Part shown: piece by piece, positions 1 to 10,000 of the stretch | How positions within the stretch are numbered: the first letter of the stretch is position 1 | How the letters are laid out: each line of letters begins with the position of its first letter | Source: Croceimicrobium sp965658965 | GTDB taxonomy: Bacteria > Bacteroidota > Bacteroidia > Flavobacteriales > Schleiferiaceae | NCBI GenBank assembly: GCA_965658965.1 | Contig: CBFHVV010000003.1 | Location: 1-64,000, forward strand | Length of the DNA: 64,000 bases | Reading direction: 5' to 3' | The notes under the pieces: model-generated | What the model was told of the DNA's origin: nothing | Databases searched by the model: none | Seen by the model: only the letters and a program-made list of their open reading frames with translations | Position numbers and translations under genes: made by a program

Positions 1-76
1 TTTTTAAAAAATACCCCCCACAAACTATATCTGTTTTCCGGTCGAAGTCCTAATTTTGTGCATCTTACTGAGAACT

Positions 77-1356
77 ATGAGCAATTTTGTTGAAGAATTA
101 AGCTGGCGCGGTATGTTGCATGACGCCATGCCCGGAACCAATGATCAATTAGCCAAAGAAATGACTTCGGCCTATGTGGGTATTGACCCCACTGCTGATT
201 CTTTACATATTGGCCACTTGGTTAGCATCATGATGTTAAAGCACTTCCAAAAGGCGGGTCACCGTCCGCTGGCATTAATTGGTGGAGCAACCGGTATGAT
301 TGGCGACCCATCTGGCAAAAGCAAAGAACGCAATCTTTTAGATGAAGCGGCGCTCCGTCACAATCAAAATGCCATAAAGGAACAATTGCGCCTTTTCCTA
401 GATTTTGATAGCGATGCCGCTAATGCTGCCATCCTTGTTAACAATTACGACTGGATGCGAGATTTCAGCTTTCTAGATTTTATTCGCGATATCGGTAAGC
501 ATCTTACCGTTAATTATATGATGGCGAAGGACTCGGTTAAGAAGAGATTAAGCGGAGAAGGCGAAGGCATGTCTTTTACCGAATTCACTTACCAGCTAGT
601 TCAAGGCTTCGATTTCCTGCACCTCTACCGTGAGTACAATTGCAAAATACAAATGGGTGGTTCTGATCAGTGGGGTANNNNNNNNNNNNNNNNNNCCGCA
701 AGGAAAGTGGTGAAGCTTTTGCCCTTACCTGTCCTTTAATTACGAAGGCCGATGGTGGTAAATTCGGAAAAACCGAGGAAGGCAATATTTGGCTTTCTGC
801 CGAATACACCAGCCCTTATACTTTTTACCAATTTTGGTTAAATACGAGCGACGCAGACGCGGAGAAGTATATTAAGATATTCACCATGCTTGGGCAAGAA
901 GAGATTGCCAAATTGGTTGCAGAACATCAGGAAGCACCGCATCAAAGAGCATTACAGCGAAAGCTAGCCGAAGAAGTAACCACCATGGTGCACGGCGAAA
1001 AAGAATTAGATCTGGCCATAAAAGCTTCTAATATCCTCTTTGGCAAAAGCACCGAAGAAGACCTTAAAAACTTAGGGCTTCGTACTTTATTAGAAATATT
1101 TAGCGGGGTACCTCAGTTTGAAGTTAAAAAAGAGCTCTTGCAAGAAGGCGTAGAAATTATAAATCTACTTGCGCAAGAAACTCAAGTGTTTAGCTCCAAA
1201 GGGGAGGCTCGTAAAATGCTTCAGGCCAATGGCGTTAGCCTTAATAAAGTTAAAGTAGGAGTAGATAAAACCGTGCGCTTGGCTGATGCTATTGGTGAGC
1301 AATATTTACTGGCCCAAAAAGGGAAGAAAAATTACTTTTTAATAAAGCTGATCTAG
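77..1356 (+). CDS. tyrS: Tyrosyl-tRNA synthetase (interrupted by an assembly gap)
   Basis: Charges tRNA-Tyr with tyrosine in the cytoplasm. The HIGH signature is at residues 44-47 (SLHIGHL). The tyrosine-pocket segment GGSDQWG lies just before the gap, a KMSKS-like KFGKT loop comes after it, and a C-terminal S4-type RNA-binding domain closes the protein. I chose the ATG at 77; an upstream TTG at 56 adds seven residues with no family support. The N run at 678-695 splits the gene: the upstream half reads in one frame and the downstream half in another. This is best explained by a wrong N count rather than a real frameshift, because both flanks match the family perfectly. Confidence 0.95.
678..695. 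other. Assembly gap (18 Ns) inside tyrS
   Basis: Eighteen Ns replace the segment between GGSDQWG and RKESGEAF. The flanking frames need a gap length of 3k+1. The family normally has about ten residues here (N-I-T-T-G-T-E-L-I-R type), which would be about 28 bases. Confidence 0.97.
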
Positions 1357-1433
1357 GGAAGAAAAGCTTGAATTCCCCCGTTTAGATAGTTGTAATTATT
1401 TGAAAGCTTAAAAAGTATTAACTTTTACTTTAG

Positions 1434-1460
1434 GCCTAAGCTAACTAGTGGAGCTTAGGC
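1434..1460. terminator. Hairpin downstream of tyrS
   Basis: Perfect 9-bp arms GCCTAAGCT / AGCTTAGGC around a 9-nt loop, 78 bp after the tyrS stop. No strong T tract follows, so it may be a weak terminator or an RNA-stabilising hairpin. Confidence 0.5.
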
Positions 1461-1567
1461 GTTCTGCTTTAAAGCATAGCCTGCTGCTTGGCCAGGTCCC
1501 TTGCGGGAGATAGGAATTTAGTATTAGCCATTGCTCCTATTTAAAATTCCAGCCTGCTGCATAAACC

Positions 1568-2254
1568 ATGACCTTACTTTACAATCTAATTTTCATAATC
1601 CTCTCCTGGCTAGTAATTTATCGAATAGATAGAAAGAGTATTTTCCGGCTTTGGCTACAGCCTTGGTCTAGGCGGAGAAAAGAATTTTTACAAGGCTTCT
1701 TTTTCTTAGCTGGCTTATGTATTCTTGGCCAAGTAGTGTTCTCACTTTTAAACGGAACAAGCTGGAGTATATCGCAAGACTTAAAGGCAGAGAAGTTTTT
1801 AGATTCCCTTTATTTCGACATCAACTCTGTCCTTTTTGAGGAGCTCTTATTTAGAGGGCTTATTTTACACTTATTAATCAAATACCTGAATAAAAATAGA
1901 GCTATCATTATCTCTTCCATCGCTTTTGGGATTTACCATTGGTTTACGATGGGGGTTCTTGGCAACATGATGGGGATGGCAGTTGTTTTTTTAGTTACGG
2001 CCAGTATGGGATACGCTCTTGCCAGCGCCTATGCCACAACAAGATCGCTGCTTTTGCCTATTAGCTTGCATCTAGGCTGGAACTTAACTAATCATAATAT
2101 CTTTTCCCAAGGACCATTAGGCACCATGTTTTTAGAAGCCAGTAAAGCCTCTGCATCGACACCTACTGCACAGTGGGGAGCATTTTTAACTTACTTAATC
2201 GTATCCCTCCTGACTCTACTTTTCGTAAGGTTCAATTATAAAGCAATACCTTAG
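1568..2254 (+). CDS. CPBP (CAAX/Abi) family intramembrane metalloprotease
   Basis: A polytopic membrane protein of 228 aa with the CPBP/Rce1 signature motifs: EE at residues 91-92 followed by R96 (EELLFRG), FGIYH with H124, and the HLGWN motif with H168 and N172. In this family the glutamates and histidines form the metal or catalytic centre within the membrane. Members process prenylated proteins in eukaryotes and act in bacteriocin immunity or have unknown roles in bacteria, so the substrate here cannot be inferred. It stands alone between tyrS and a small secreted protein on the same strand. Confidence 0.85.
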   Translation: MTLLYNLIFIILSWLVIYRIDRKSIFRLWLQPWSRRRKEFLQGFFFLAGLCILGQVVFSLLNGTSWSISQDLKAEKFLDSLYFDINSVLFEELLFRGLILHLLIKYLNKNRAIIISSIAFGIYHWFTMGVLGNMMGMAVVFLVTASMGYALASAYATTRSLLLPISLHLGWNLTNHNIFSQGPLGTMFLEASKASASTPTAQWGAFLTYLIVSLLTLLFVRFNYKAIP

Positions 2255-2313
2255 TATAGACCATTGGCCATTGATAGTGACCAAAAACAACCTTCTTTAT
2301 AAATAACCTTCTT

Positions 2314-2859
2314 ATGAATTTGCACGCAAAAAACCCCTCTCAGCGAAAGCTTAAGCGCCCCTTAAAGACCATTTTAATACTGCTAAGTTTTATTCTCTGT
2401 CTGCCACCTAAGGCCAAAGCCCAAGAAAAAAAATCGAGCGTAAATCTTGAACTAGGACTTCAAATATATGAGTGGAGCTCCGTTTACCTAGGCATTATGA
2501 ACAGTAGACATTTACGCAGACCTATAGGAAACTCAGATTTATTTCAGACCACTACCTTTTATTATGAAAATTCCTTTTTGGATAAGACTTTTACAGAAGG
2601 GCAATCTATTGGTTTAAACTGCTCCTTTGGTACCAATTATTTAAAGGTGGGAGTAGACGGGCGATATGCTTTCATAAAAGATGCTATGTCACTTTACCTC
2701 GGGCCAAGTATTAGAGCTGGTTACAAGCATATTTGGCTTGACTTCTCTTATCAATGGAATCCAGCCGCCAGGGTTTTTTCAGATGAAAATGCTCGCCTTC
2801 CCTTGGGCTTAGCCCGACTAAGAATTGTAGGGAATATCCCGCTCAATCGAAAAAAATAA
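2314..2859 (+). CDS. Predicted outer-membrane or secreted beta-strand-rich protein
   Basis: 181 aa. The N-terminus is long and basic, followed by a hydrophobic signal segment (about residues 18-34) ending at AKAQ, a typical signal-peptidase site. The remainder has alternating aromatic and polar segments (LGLQIYEW, VGVDGRYAF, LYLGPSIRAGY, LDFSYQW), as in small outer-membrane beta-barrels. No named family is recognised. It is on the same strand as the CPBP protease, 59 bp away, but the link is not obviously functional. The next gene converges on it 17 bp downstream. Confidence 0.7.
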   Translation: MNLHAKNPSQRKLKRPLKTILILLSFILCLPPKAKAQEKKSSVNLELGLQIYEWSSVYLGIMNSRHLRRPIGNSDLFQTTTFYYENSFLDKTFTEGQSIGLNCSFGTNYLKVGVDGRYAFIKDAMSLYLGPSIRAGYKHIWLDFSYQWNPAARVFSDENARLPLGLARLRIVGNIPLNRKK

Positions 2860-2875
2860 GTTTTCTAATTCCTGC

Positions 2876-3619
2876 TTAAAGCGCTAAGTTTTCCAAGAGG
2901 ATATCGTCCATTACCGCTCTTTGCTTTTCGGTAGCTTTATAGAAATAGGTGATTTTAAACTCTCCGTCTTCCCAATTGTCCTTTATTTTAGGAGCGCTAA
3001 CCGAGTGACCATTGGTAATTACCGCGTAAGGACTGGTAGATCCTCTAAAAATCATAATTAGCCTAAAATCCTTTTGTTCCGCAATGGTGCGATTATCTTC
3101 GCGAATAATATAAGCAGTTAGGTCTCCGTAAGACTTTTCCTCGGCATTAGTTAAATACCAAAGCGCGGAAAAACGCTCCTGCTGTTCGTTGCGACTTTTC
3201 AATTCAAAAATTTGAGAAATCTCTTCTTCTGGAATACTACGCTCTTCGATATTGGTTTTAAACACATAAGCTTGAATGATTCCCCGATAGCTGTCTTCCC
3301 CTCGAAAAGCCTCAATGGTGTCAATTTCATAAAGCTTTAGGGCTAAAAGGCTCTCACCGATTACTTCACCTTCTTTATTCCGCAATTTTCTGCCCGCCAT
3401 AAGTTCTTTACCTGAAAAATCATCTGCCCTAAAATAAACTTCCTTACGCGCTTTATACCAGCCTCCGTCTCCTTCAAAACTATAGAAAGCCTGACCCTTC
3501 TCCAGTTCAAAAGCCTTCTCGCCACGAGGTTTTTCAGTGAAGGCAGTTTTTTCCTCCGTTATTTGTGCTTGTCCAAACTGTGAGGCCATTAAAGCCAGTA
3601 ATACCAAAATCTTTTTCAT
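2876..3619 (-). CDS. Secreted hypothetical protein
   Basis: 247 aa with a clear signal peptide at residues 1-19 (MKKILVLLALMASQFGQAQ). The mature part is charged, with many Glu, Lys and Arg, and contains no motif I recognise. It is probably periplasmic, or secreted to the periplasmic face of the outer membrane. Its start lies 65 bp from the 3' end of the upstream LuxE-like gene on the same strand, so co-transcription is possible. Confidence 0.7.
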   Translation of the reverse strand: MKKILVLLALMASQFGQAQITEEKTAFTEKPRGEKAFELEKGQAFYSFEGDGGWYKARKEVYFRADDFSGKELMAGRKLRNKEGEVIGESLLALKLYEIDTIEAFRGEDSYRGIIQAYVFKTNIEERSIPEEEISQIFELKSRNEQQERFSALWYLTNAEEKSYGDLTAYIIREDNRTIAEQKDFRLIMIFRGSTSPYAVITNGHSVSAPKIKDNWEDGEFKITYFYKATEKQRAVMDDILLENLAL

Positions 3620-3683
3620 AAATATTTTTGCTTTCGCAAGATGCGTACCCCACTATAACGCAGGCTTTTCATCTAGCGTTTGT

Positions 3684-4703
3684 TTAAGAAACCATCAAAT
3701 TACAACCGCGTACTTCTGCTCGATCAAAACGTCCTAAAACCTCAAAATTACCATCCCCGCCTACACGCGCCAAGTCTTGGGTTTCAATAAAGGCGCAACT
3801 ATCTATATTGGCGAGGTCAATAATATTCAAGCCACCCGTTTTCCCCTTGGGAGCAGGCGAGAAGGGATCCTCTAATTGACGAGTAGAAACCCTCATCCAA
3901 GGCGGACATTCAAAAACTCCTTTGCCCTTACTGTAGGCCTGCGAAAAGAGCTCTGTCATCCCATATTCCGAATGAATTTCATCCACTGCAAAGGCATCTT
4001 TTAAAATAGCATGTAAATCCGAACGAATCATTTCCTTTCGCCTCCCTTTCATGCCACCAGTTTCCATTATAATCGCAGCAGAAAGGTTTTGTGGGTAGCT
4101 TTCGGCTAAATCCAATAAAGCAAAGCTCACCCCCAACAAAAGAATAGGAACATTAGCCGCTCGCTTGCGCGCTAAAATATCATTAAGCTCCGCTAAATTA
4201 TCTAGAAAAAAACCCGAGTCTTTATCTCTTGAGCCATTGATAAAATCTTGCGCCATTCTGATTAGAGATGAGCCCGAGCGTTCTAAATAAGATGGTAAAA
4301 GTGCGGCAATAAAAAAGTCATCTTTTTGAGGATAGAAGGACTGAAATATTTCACGACAATTTCGATCGTAAAAATCAAGATCGTGCACTAAATGCTTGCT
4401 TGCACCATAACCGCCAGTGCCCGAGCTTAAAAACTGCTCGGGGGCAGATGCGCTAAAGAGACTTACCGCTTGCGTCTTAAAGAAATCAATGGGTAAATAA
4501 GGAATCTCCTCTAGCTTGCTTACGGCCCTTGTATTTATCCCCAAAAGCTCTATCCACTTCGCGTAAACAGGATTATGCTCGGCCTGAAGCCGGAAAATTG
4601 CCAGTGCATTTTCTTCAAAATCCAACGATGTCGTCCTTAAAATCGTATTTTTAAGGCGACCATAGTCAGATAACTTTATTGCTTGATGAACGTTAGTAAA
4701 CAT
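3684..4703 (-). CDS. LuxE-domain acyl-protein synthetase-like protein
   Basis: 339 aa resembling the acyl-protein synthetase (LuxE) family, adenylate-forming enzymes related to phenylacetate-CoA ligases. Family features visible are the IPYLPIDFFK segment at about residue 70, the glycine-rich SSGTGG motif at about 94-99, the ETGGMKGRRKE loop at about 212 and HSEYGMTELFSQAY at about 244. There is no luminescence gene nearby. Bacteroidota homologues occur widely outside lux operons, so an acyl-activating role on an unknown acceptor is inferred. Its ATG directly abuts the ATG of the divergent lipoprotein gene (CATATG at 4701-4706). Confidence 0.8.
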   Translation of the reverse strand: MFTNVHQAIKLSDYGRLKNTILRTTSLDFEENALAIFRLQAEHNPVYAKWIELLGINTRAVSKLEEIPYLPIDFFKTQAVSLFSASAPEQFLSSGTGGYGASKHLVHDLDFYDRNCREIFQSFYPQKDDFFIAALLPSYLERSGSSLIRMAQDFINGSRDKDSGFFLDNLAELNDILARKRAANVPILLLGVSFALLDLAESYPQNLSAAIIMETGGMKGRRKEMIRSDLHAILKDAFAVDEIHSEYGMTELFSQAYSKGKGVFECPPWMRVSTRQLEDPFSPAPKGKTGGLNIIDLANIDSCAFIETQDLARVGGDGNFEVLGRFDRAEVRGCNLMVS

Positions 4704-5237
4704 ATGCGGATTAACTCAACAAAAATACTACTCTTATTCGGTCTAGGCCTCGCATTTATAAGCTGCGAGCAAAATCAAAAATTTGTAGACCAACCAAACT
4801 TACAGTGGCGTAGCGCAGAAATTAAATACCTCGGTGATAGCGCTGATAATAGGAGAGTAATTGATCTTACCGTTTACTTTACCGATGGCGACGGCGATAT
4901 TGGTCGTGAAGACCTTAACAGTGGCAACGACACTTGTCTTTTAGAAAATTATGATCAGTTTCTCAGCCGTTTTGATCTTTTCATTTACTATTATGAAAAA
5001 GTCAATGGCCAATACCAAGAAATTTTACCCAGCGACAGCTGTCTACCCTTTCATAATATTCTCCCAAACTTAACGCCCATAGGGCAAAATAAAACCTTAG
5101 AAGGCGATATCACCACCCCTTTCGACTATTCTAATTACCCGCTAAATAACACGGACTCTATTAAGTTTGAATTACAATTAAAGGATATTGCGGGTAATGA
5201 AAGCATAAGAGTTATTAGCCCCGCTATTGGCATTTAA
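4704..5237 (+). CDS. Hypothetical lipoprotein
   Basis: 177 aa when started at the ATG at 4704. It has a short signal peptide with the lipobox FISC, so it is a predicted lipoprotein. The mature domain carries a DGDGDIG run followed by GNDTC, an acidic possibly calcium-binding stretch common in Bacteroidota lipoproteins of unknown function. An ATG at 4683 would add seven residues and overlap the LuxE-like gene. The 3' end overlaps the convergent Na/Pi transporter by 4 bp (shared TTAA). Confidence 0.75.
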   Translation: MRINSTKILLLFGLGLAFISCEQNQKFVDQPNLQWRSAEIKYLGDSADNRRVIDLTVYFTDGDGDIGREDLNSGNDTCLLENYDQFLSRFDLFIYYYEKVNGQYQEILPSDSCLPFHNILPNLTPIGQNKTLEGDITTPFDYSNYPLNNTDSIKFELQLKDIAGNESIRVISPAIGI

Positions 5238-6952
5238 TTTTGCAGATCGCTAGAAGATAGGGCCGTGCTAATATTTGCCGCATGATCGGCAATACGCTCC
5301 ATCTCTGCCAGCAAGTCGCTGTAGTACATACCACTTTGGATCCGGTATTTACCTTTCTCTACCTTTTCAATATAATCAGCTTTTAGCGCACTAAAAAGCT
5401 TATTAATTTCTCTTTCCACTTTTACGGAGGCCTCAAAATAGTCTTTATCGTTAGAGCTATCAATAATCTTAACCATTAGGTCGAGACTTTGCGACACCAA
5501 TTCCGATAAACGTAATACGCTATTGCGCATCTCGGGAGTAAAGTAGGCCTTCTGCTCTTTTCGGTTGGTTAAATTGCGGCTAACCTCTAAATAAATATCG
5601 CCGATGCGCTCGAGATAATTCGCTACGTTCAACATCGCCCTCACCCGGTTATTACCAAAGGTGCTTAACTCACTTTGACTAATTTTACTGAGATAATTCG
5701 AAATTTCCATTTCCATCCGGTCGGAAATATGCTCATACTTCTCTAGCTTTTGCACGTAGTGATGCAGCTTCTTTTCGTCCATTTCTACAATAAGGAGCGG
5801 TATATACTTGTATGCCTTCCGTATTAAGTCCCCAAAATTTAAGAGCTCCTTTCTGGCCTCTAATAAAGATAGCTCTGGCGTGGCCATTAAACCGCTACCA
5901 ATATAGTCTAGACTAAAAAGCTCGTCTTCTGAAGTGCGTGAACGAACCATCCAGGTAGATATCTTTACCAGGAAAGGCACGAAATTTAGAAATATTAGAA
6001 TATTGAAAAAATTGAATAGAGTATGGAATAAACTAAGCGACAAAGCAATTACCCCCGCATCCTGATACGGGTTTCCGTTAAAGAAAAACTGGCTTAACAC
6101 CGCTACTAAATCTAAGAAAAATGGAAAAAGGAGAATTGCCCAAACAACGCCTAGTACATTAAAAATTAAGTGCACCCGCGCCGCTCTTTTGGCATAAACA
6201 TTAGCTACCACGGCAGCTAAATTTGCAGTAATAGTTGTTCCTATGTTTTCCCCTAAAATAATAGCTGCTGCCAAGGGGAAGGAAATGAAACCTTCAGCCG
6301 TAAGCACCAAAGTTAATGCAATGGCCGCACTAGAAGACTGTAGTAAGAAGGTAGCTACGGCACCCAGCAACATAAACAAGAGGGTGAGAAGTAGCGCAGA
6401 CAAATAGCCGTTTCCTTCGTAACTAAATTGCTTTAAAAAATTTAAAGCCTCCATATTCTCTTGCCAGTCTGGTAAAGACTCGCGCATGAAAGAAAGACCT
6501 AAAAAAAGAATGGCAAAACCAAAAATCGCCTCGCCGTAAAGGCGCATTTTTTCTTTAGACAAAAAAATTAGCGGAAAGGCTAATGCCAATATTGGTAGGC
6601 TCAATTGCGAAATGGAAAATTTACCCATTCCCAATACTGCAACAATCCAAGCTGTAACCGTGGTGCCCAAATTGGCACCCATAATTACTCCTACGGATTG
6701 TTCTAAAGTAATTAAGCCCGCATTTACAAAACTTACAATCATTACGGTGGTTGCCGATGAAGATTGCAAGATTCCGGTAACACTAAAACCTGTAAAAACA
6801 CCAATCCCCCTGCTAGAGGTCATCGTTCGTAAAGTACTGCGCAATTTAGCACCTGCTACTTTTTGAATCGCCTCGCTCATTACTTTCATACCATATATAA
6901 AGAGCCCTAGAGCGCCAATGATAGAGAGTATATTTAGGATTGGAAAAGCCAA
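5234..6952 (-). CDS. nptA: Na+/phosphate cotransporter with PhoU-like domain
   Basis: 572 aa. Two inverted Na/Pi-cotransport repeats are recognisable by QSSSATT...GANLGTT (about residues 62-98) and QSSSAAI...GENIGTT (about 204-243), the signature of NptA/SLC34-type importers. From about residue 350 a helical PhoU-like cytoplasmic domain follows. Predicted to import inorganic phosphate with sodium at the inner membrane. The start is TTG at 6952; an in-frame TAA lies just upstream and no ATG precedes the conserved N-terminus. Only 20 bp separate the start from the upstream terminator hairpin. The nearby phoB/phoR-like pair suits phosphate regulation, but I see no Pho box here. Confidence 0.92.
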   Translation of the reverse strand: MAFPILNILSIIGALGLFIYGMKVMSEAIQKVAGAKLRSTLRTMTSSRGIGVFTGFSVTGILQSSSATTVMIVSFVNAGLITLEQSVGVIMGANLGTTVTAWIVAVLGMGKFSISQLSLPILALAFPLIFLSKEKMRLYGEAIFGFAILFLGLSFMRESLPDWQENMEALNFLKQFSYEGNGYLSALLLTLLFMLLGAVATFLLQSSSAAIALTLVLTAEGFISFPLAAAIILGENIGTTITANLAAVVANVYAKRAARVHLIFNVLGVVWAILLFPFFLDLVAVLSQFFFNGNPYQDAGVIALSLSLFHTLFNFFNILIFLNFVPFLVKISTWMVRSRTSEDELFSLDYIGSGLMATPELSLLEARKELLNFGDLIRKAYKYIPLLIVEMDEKKLHHYVQKLEKYEHISDRMEMEISNYLSKISQSELSTFGNNRVRAMLNVANYLERIGDIYLEVSRNLTNRKEQKAYFTPEMRNSVLRLSELVSQSLDLMVKIIDSSNDKDYFEASVKVEREINKLFSALKADYIEKVEKGKYRIQSGMYYSDLLAEMERIADHAANISTALSSSDLQN

Positions 6953-6972
6953 ATTTTTAAAGATTAATTAAA

Positions 6973-6998
6973 AAAGGGGCCCCCGAAGGAGCCCCTTT
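6973..6998 (-). terminator. Intrinsic terminator with UUCG tetraloop
   Basis: On the minus strand an 11-bp stem (AAAGGGGCTCC with its complement, one G-U pair) closes a TTCG tetraloop and is followed by a T run. It lies 21 bp after the stop of the 1124-aa lamin-tail protein. Confidence 0.9.
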
Positions 6999-7018
6999 AT
7001 TTTTATATGAAAAAAATC

Positions 7019-10000
7019 TTAACGAATAACTAATTTACGAGTCACGCTGTAATCTGCAGTACTAATGTTTAGCATGTAAACACCGCTCGCTAAAGCCTCA
7101 GTATTTACTCTTAGCTCTACATCTGTGCTGCTAATTGTTTTAACCAGCTGTCCGTTAACATTACGAACCGAGATAGTTTTTTCTGCATTGTTAGCAGTAC
7201 TAATGGTGAAGTAATCACTTGCAGGGTTAGGATAAATGCTAATGTTATCAGCAAGAATATCGGCTAAGCTGAAGTTAGGGTTTAAATCACCTGGGCTACC
7301 AACATCACCATTAATGCTTGAGTATGCTCCGTTGTTTCCGCCAGAGGCATTACCTAAATACATTCCATTCATATCAAATTCAAGAGAAACGCCTGCATTA
7401 ACCGCAGTTCCATCGTAAGATACCACAGAGATAATGCGACCGTCGGCATCGAATAAGTAAACCGCATCACCGCCAGAACTTAAACCGCTAAATCCGGTAA
7501 ACTGATTATCGGTGTTTAAAATCACTAGGTTGGTAGCTGCTAGCCCCCACTCTGCAATCCAATCGTTAACATCTGTAACCGAGGTAGCATCTAAGAATAC
7601 GGCAGCCTCACCCGCAGGAAGACTAACACTGGTTGCAACGGTGTGAGTACCTGCGGCAGCACTTTCGTCATCCCAGCTAATTCCGTTGAAGTCTACAGAA
7701 GTAGAACCATTATTTCTCACTTCAAACCAGTCGCCATTAATAGCAGAAGGAATAGTACTTCCAGTAGATGGCATCACCTCACTGATATATAAACTCGGTA
7801 AAGTTACCGGGATAATATCCATGGTATCACGTGGGAAGATTTGATAACCTTCATCATAAGGAGCAGCATTATCAAACTGCGAACCAGCACCGATTACGTC
7901 GAAGTAACCTGTTGGAGCAGTTGAGCCATCAATATCGGTATCACTATCAATACGCATGGTTAAAGTGTCAACACCATTCGTGATATCTAAGTTTACACTT
8001 GAACCTGGGAATGCAGGCCAGCCAGCAGGGTTCACTAGGTAGAAACCATTGAGGCGAATATATTCACCTTCCGTGCTTTCGTCTAAGGTACTAACAACAG
8101 CAGGCTGCTTTATAGTGACATTTGAAGCCAATACTGCAATTGAATCTACTTTTAATTCAATTAAACCGTTATAGAAATCTACCACACCTGAAACACGAAT
8201 AGAATCACCACGATTTACTTGATAACCGCCTGGCTCATCTACAAAGTTAAAGACATTAATGCCGCCAGTATTATCGTAAATGTAGAAGCTGTAACCCGCA
8301 TTTCCATCAAAATCATCGGTGTAAACGGTACCGATTAATTTACATTCTACACCTAAAGAATCTGGACTCAAATCCGCATCTACAGACATTAAATCTGCAA
8401 CTGTGTAGACTGGAATAATTTGATCATTATCCTCAACAATTAGGTCGATGGAGTCTGAAGTGCCGATAGCTAGATTAGCAGAGCTACTAACCATGTGCAC
8501 GTACAAGGTTTCGTTTCCTTCTAAAATTGCATCGTCTATAATGTTGAATACAAAGCCAGTTGAATCTGCTCCAGCAGGAATAACTAGCTCTAAAATACCC
8601 ATTGCGTTAGGCATTGGCATTACTGTTCCGTCTGCCGTGGTTAAACCAACACCTGGGGTAAGCATAATGCTCAAAGTATCGTTGGTAGCAGAAACAGGAT
8701 TAATGTTCACTTCTACTGTAAAAGTACCCGCTGCTTCAGAAACCATTGTACCTGGAGCGGTTACGAAGTTAGCAGTGGAAACCATGGGCGTTGTATTTAC
8801 ACAACTTGAGCTATGCGAACCTAGGAAAGTAAAAGTGTTTGATGGGTTTACGGTCCATTCAGTTGCACCAACTGTCCAATCGGTTTGACCGCCAGAAATA
8901 TTCATATTTCTCACCAAAGTATTATCGGAGGTAGAACCAGATCCTACAGTCCAGCTTGAACCTGGATCAACACCGATTACACCGATAATATCAATGGTAT
9001 CATTCATGGTAGTATCAACTAAGAAAAGAGCATCATCACCATTAAAGTGAGATACGGAAGGAAAAGCAAGGGCCGTATCTGCAACAGCTAACATTGCTGG
9101 ATCTGCTTGAGTAGTTACAATGGTGTAAACATCTCCTGAAGCTAAGGTTCCACTTAGGTTAAATTCGTTGGTAAAAGAGCCACCGTTTCCAGAAAGGTAA
9201 ACTTTATAAGGTCCTAAGTCTAAAGGAGTATTACTGGGGTTATATACTTCAAAACCTTTATTATTACTACTACCTTCAATATACTCTGAGAAGAATGGTT
9301 GAGAACATGGTAAAGCGATACACATAGAAGCGTGGGCTCCTAAATAGCTAAAAGTATTGCTAGGCTGAACTGACCATTCGGTAGCACCGATTGCCCAATC
9401 CTTTTGCCCCATACTTATAGTAGTGTCTCTTATCAAAGTATTGTCGGCAGTTGAACCTGAACCTACAGTCCAGCTTGAACCTGGATCAACCCCAATAACA
9501 CCGATAATATCTAGTGTATCGTTCATAGTGGTATCTACTAAGAAGAGAGCATCATCACCGTTAAAGTGAGATACGGAGGGAAAAGCAAGGGCTGTATCTG
9601 CAACAGCTAGCATTGCTGGATCTGCTTGAGTAGTTACAATGGTGTAAACAGAACCAGAAGCTAAGGTTCCGCTAAGGTTAAACTCATTGGTAAAGCTACC
9701 ACCGTTACCAGATAGGTAAACTTTATAAGGACCTAAGTCTAGTGGCGCCCCGGTTGGGTTATAAATTTCAAATCCTTTATTATTGCTGCTGCCTTCAATA
9801 TACTCTGAGAAAAAAGGCTGAGAGCAAGGAGCGGCAGGCATGGCTACAAATTGACTTAAAGCCAAAGTTTGAGTTGCGATGTTGTCACCAGAAGTGCCAC
9901 CATTACCATTAGCAAAATTAATTGCCGTATAAACGGTTGCATTTGCAGGCGGATTAGCACCAGGATTCCAAGTAAAAGTCCAAGTATTCACACCCATACT

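Noticed and set aside
8448..8888. 146-codon plus-strand open frame opposite the lamin-tail gene
   Set aside because: Shadow of the repetitive, low-complexity coding strand; no start context or domain.
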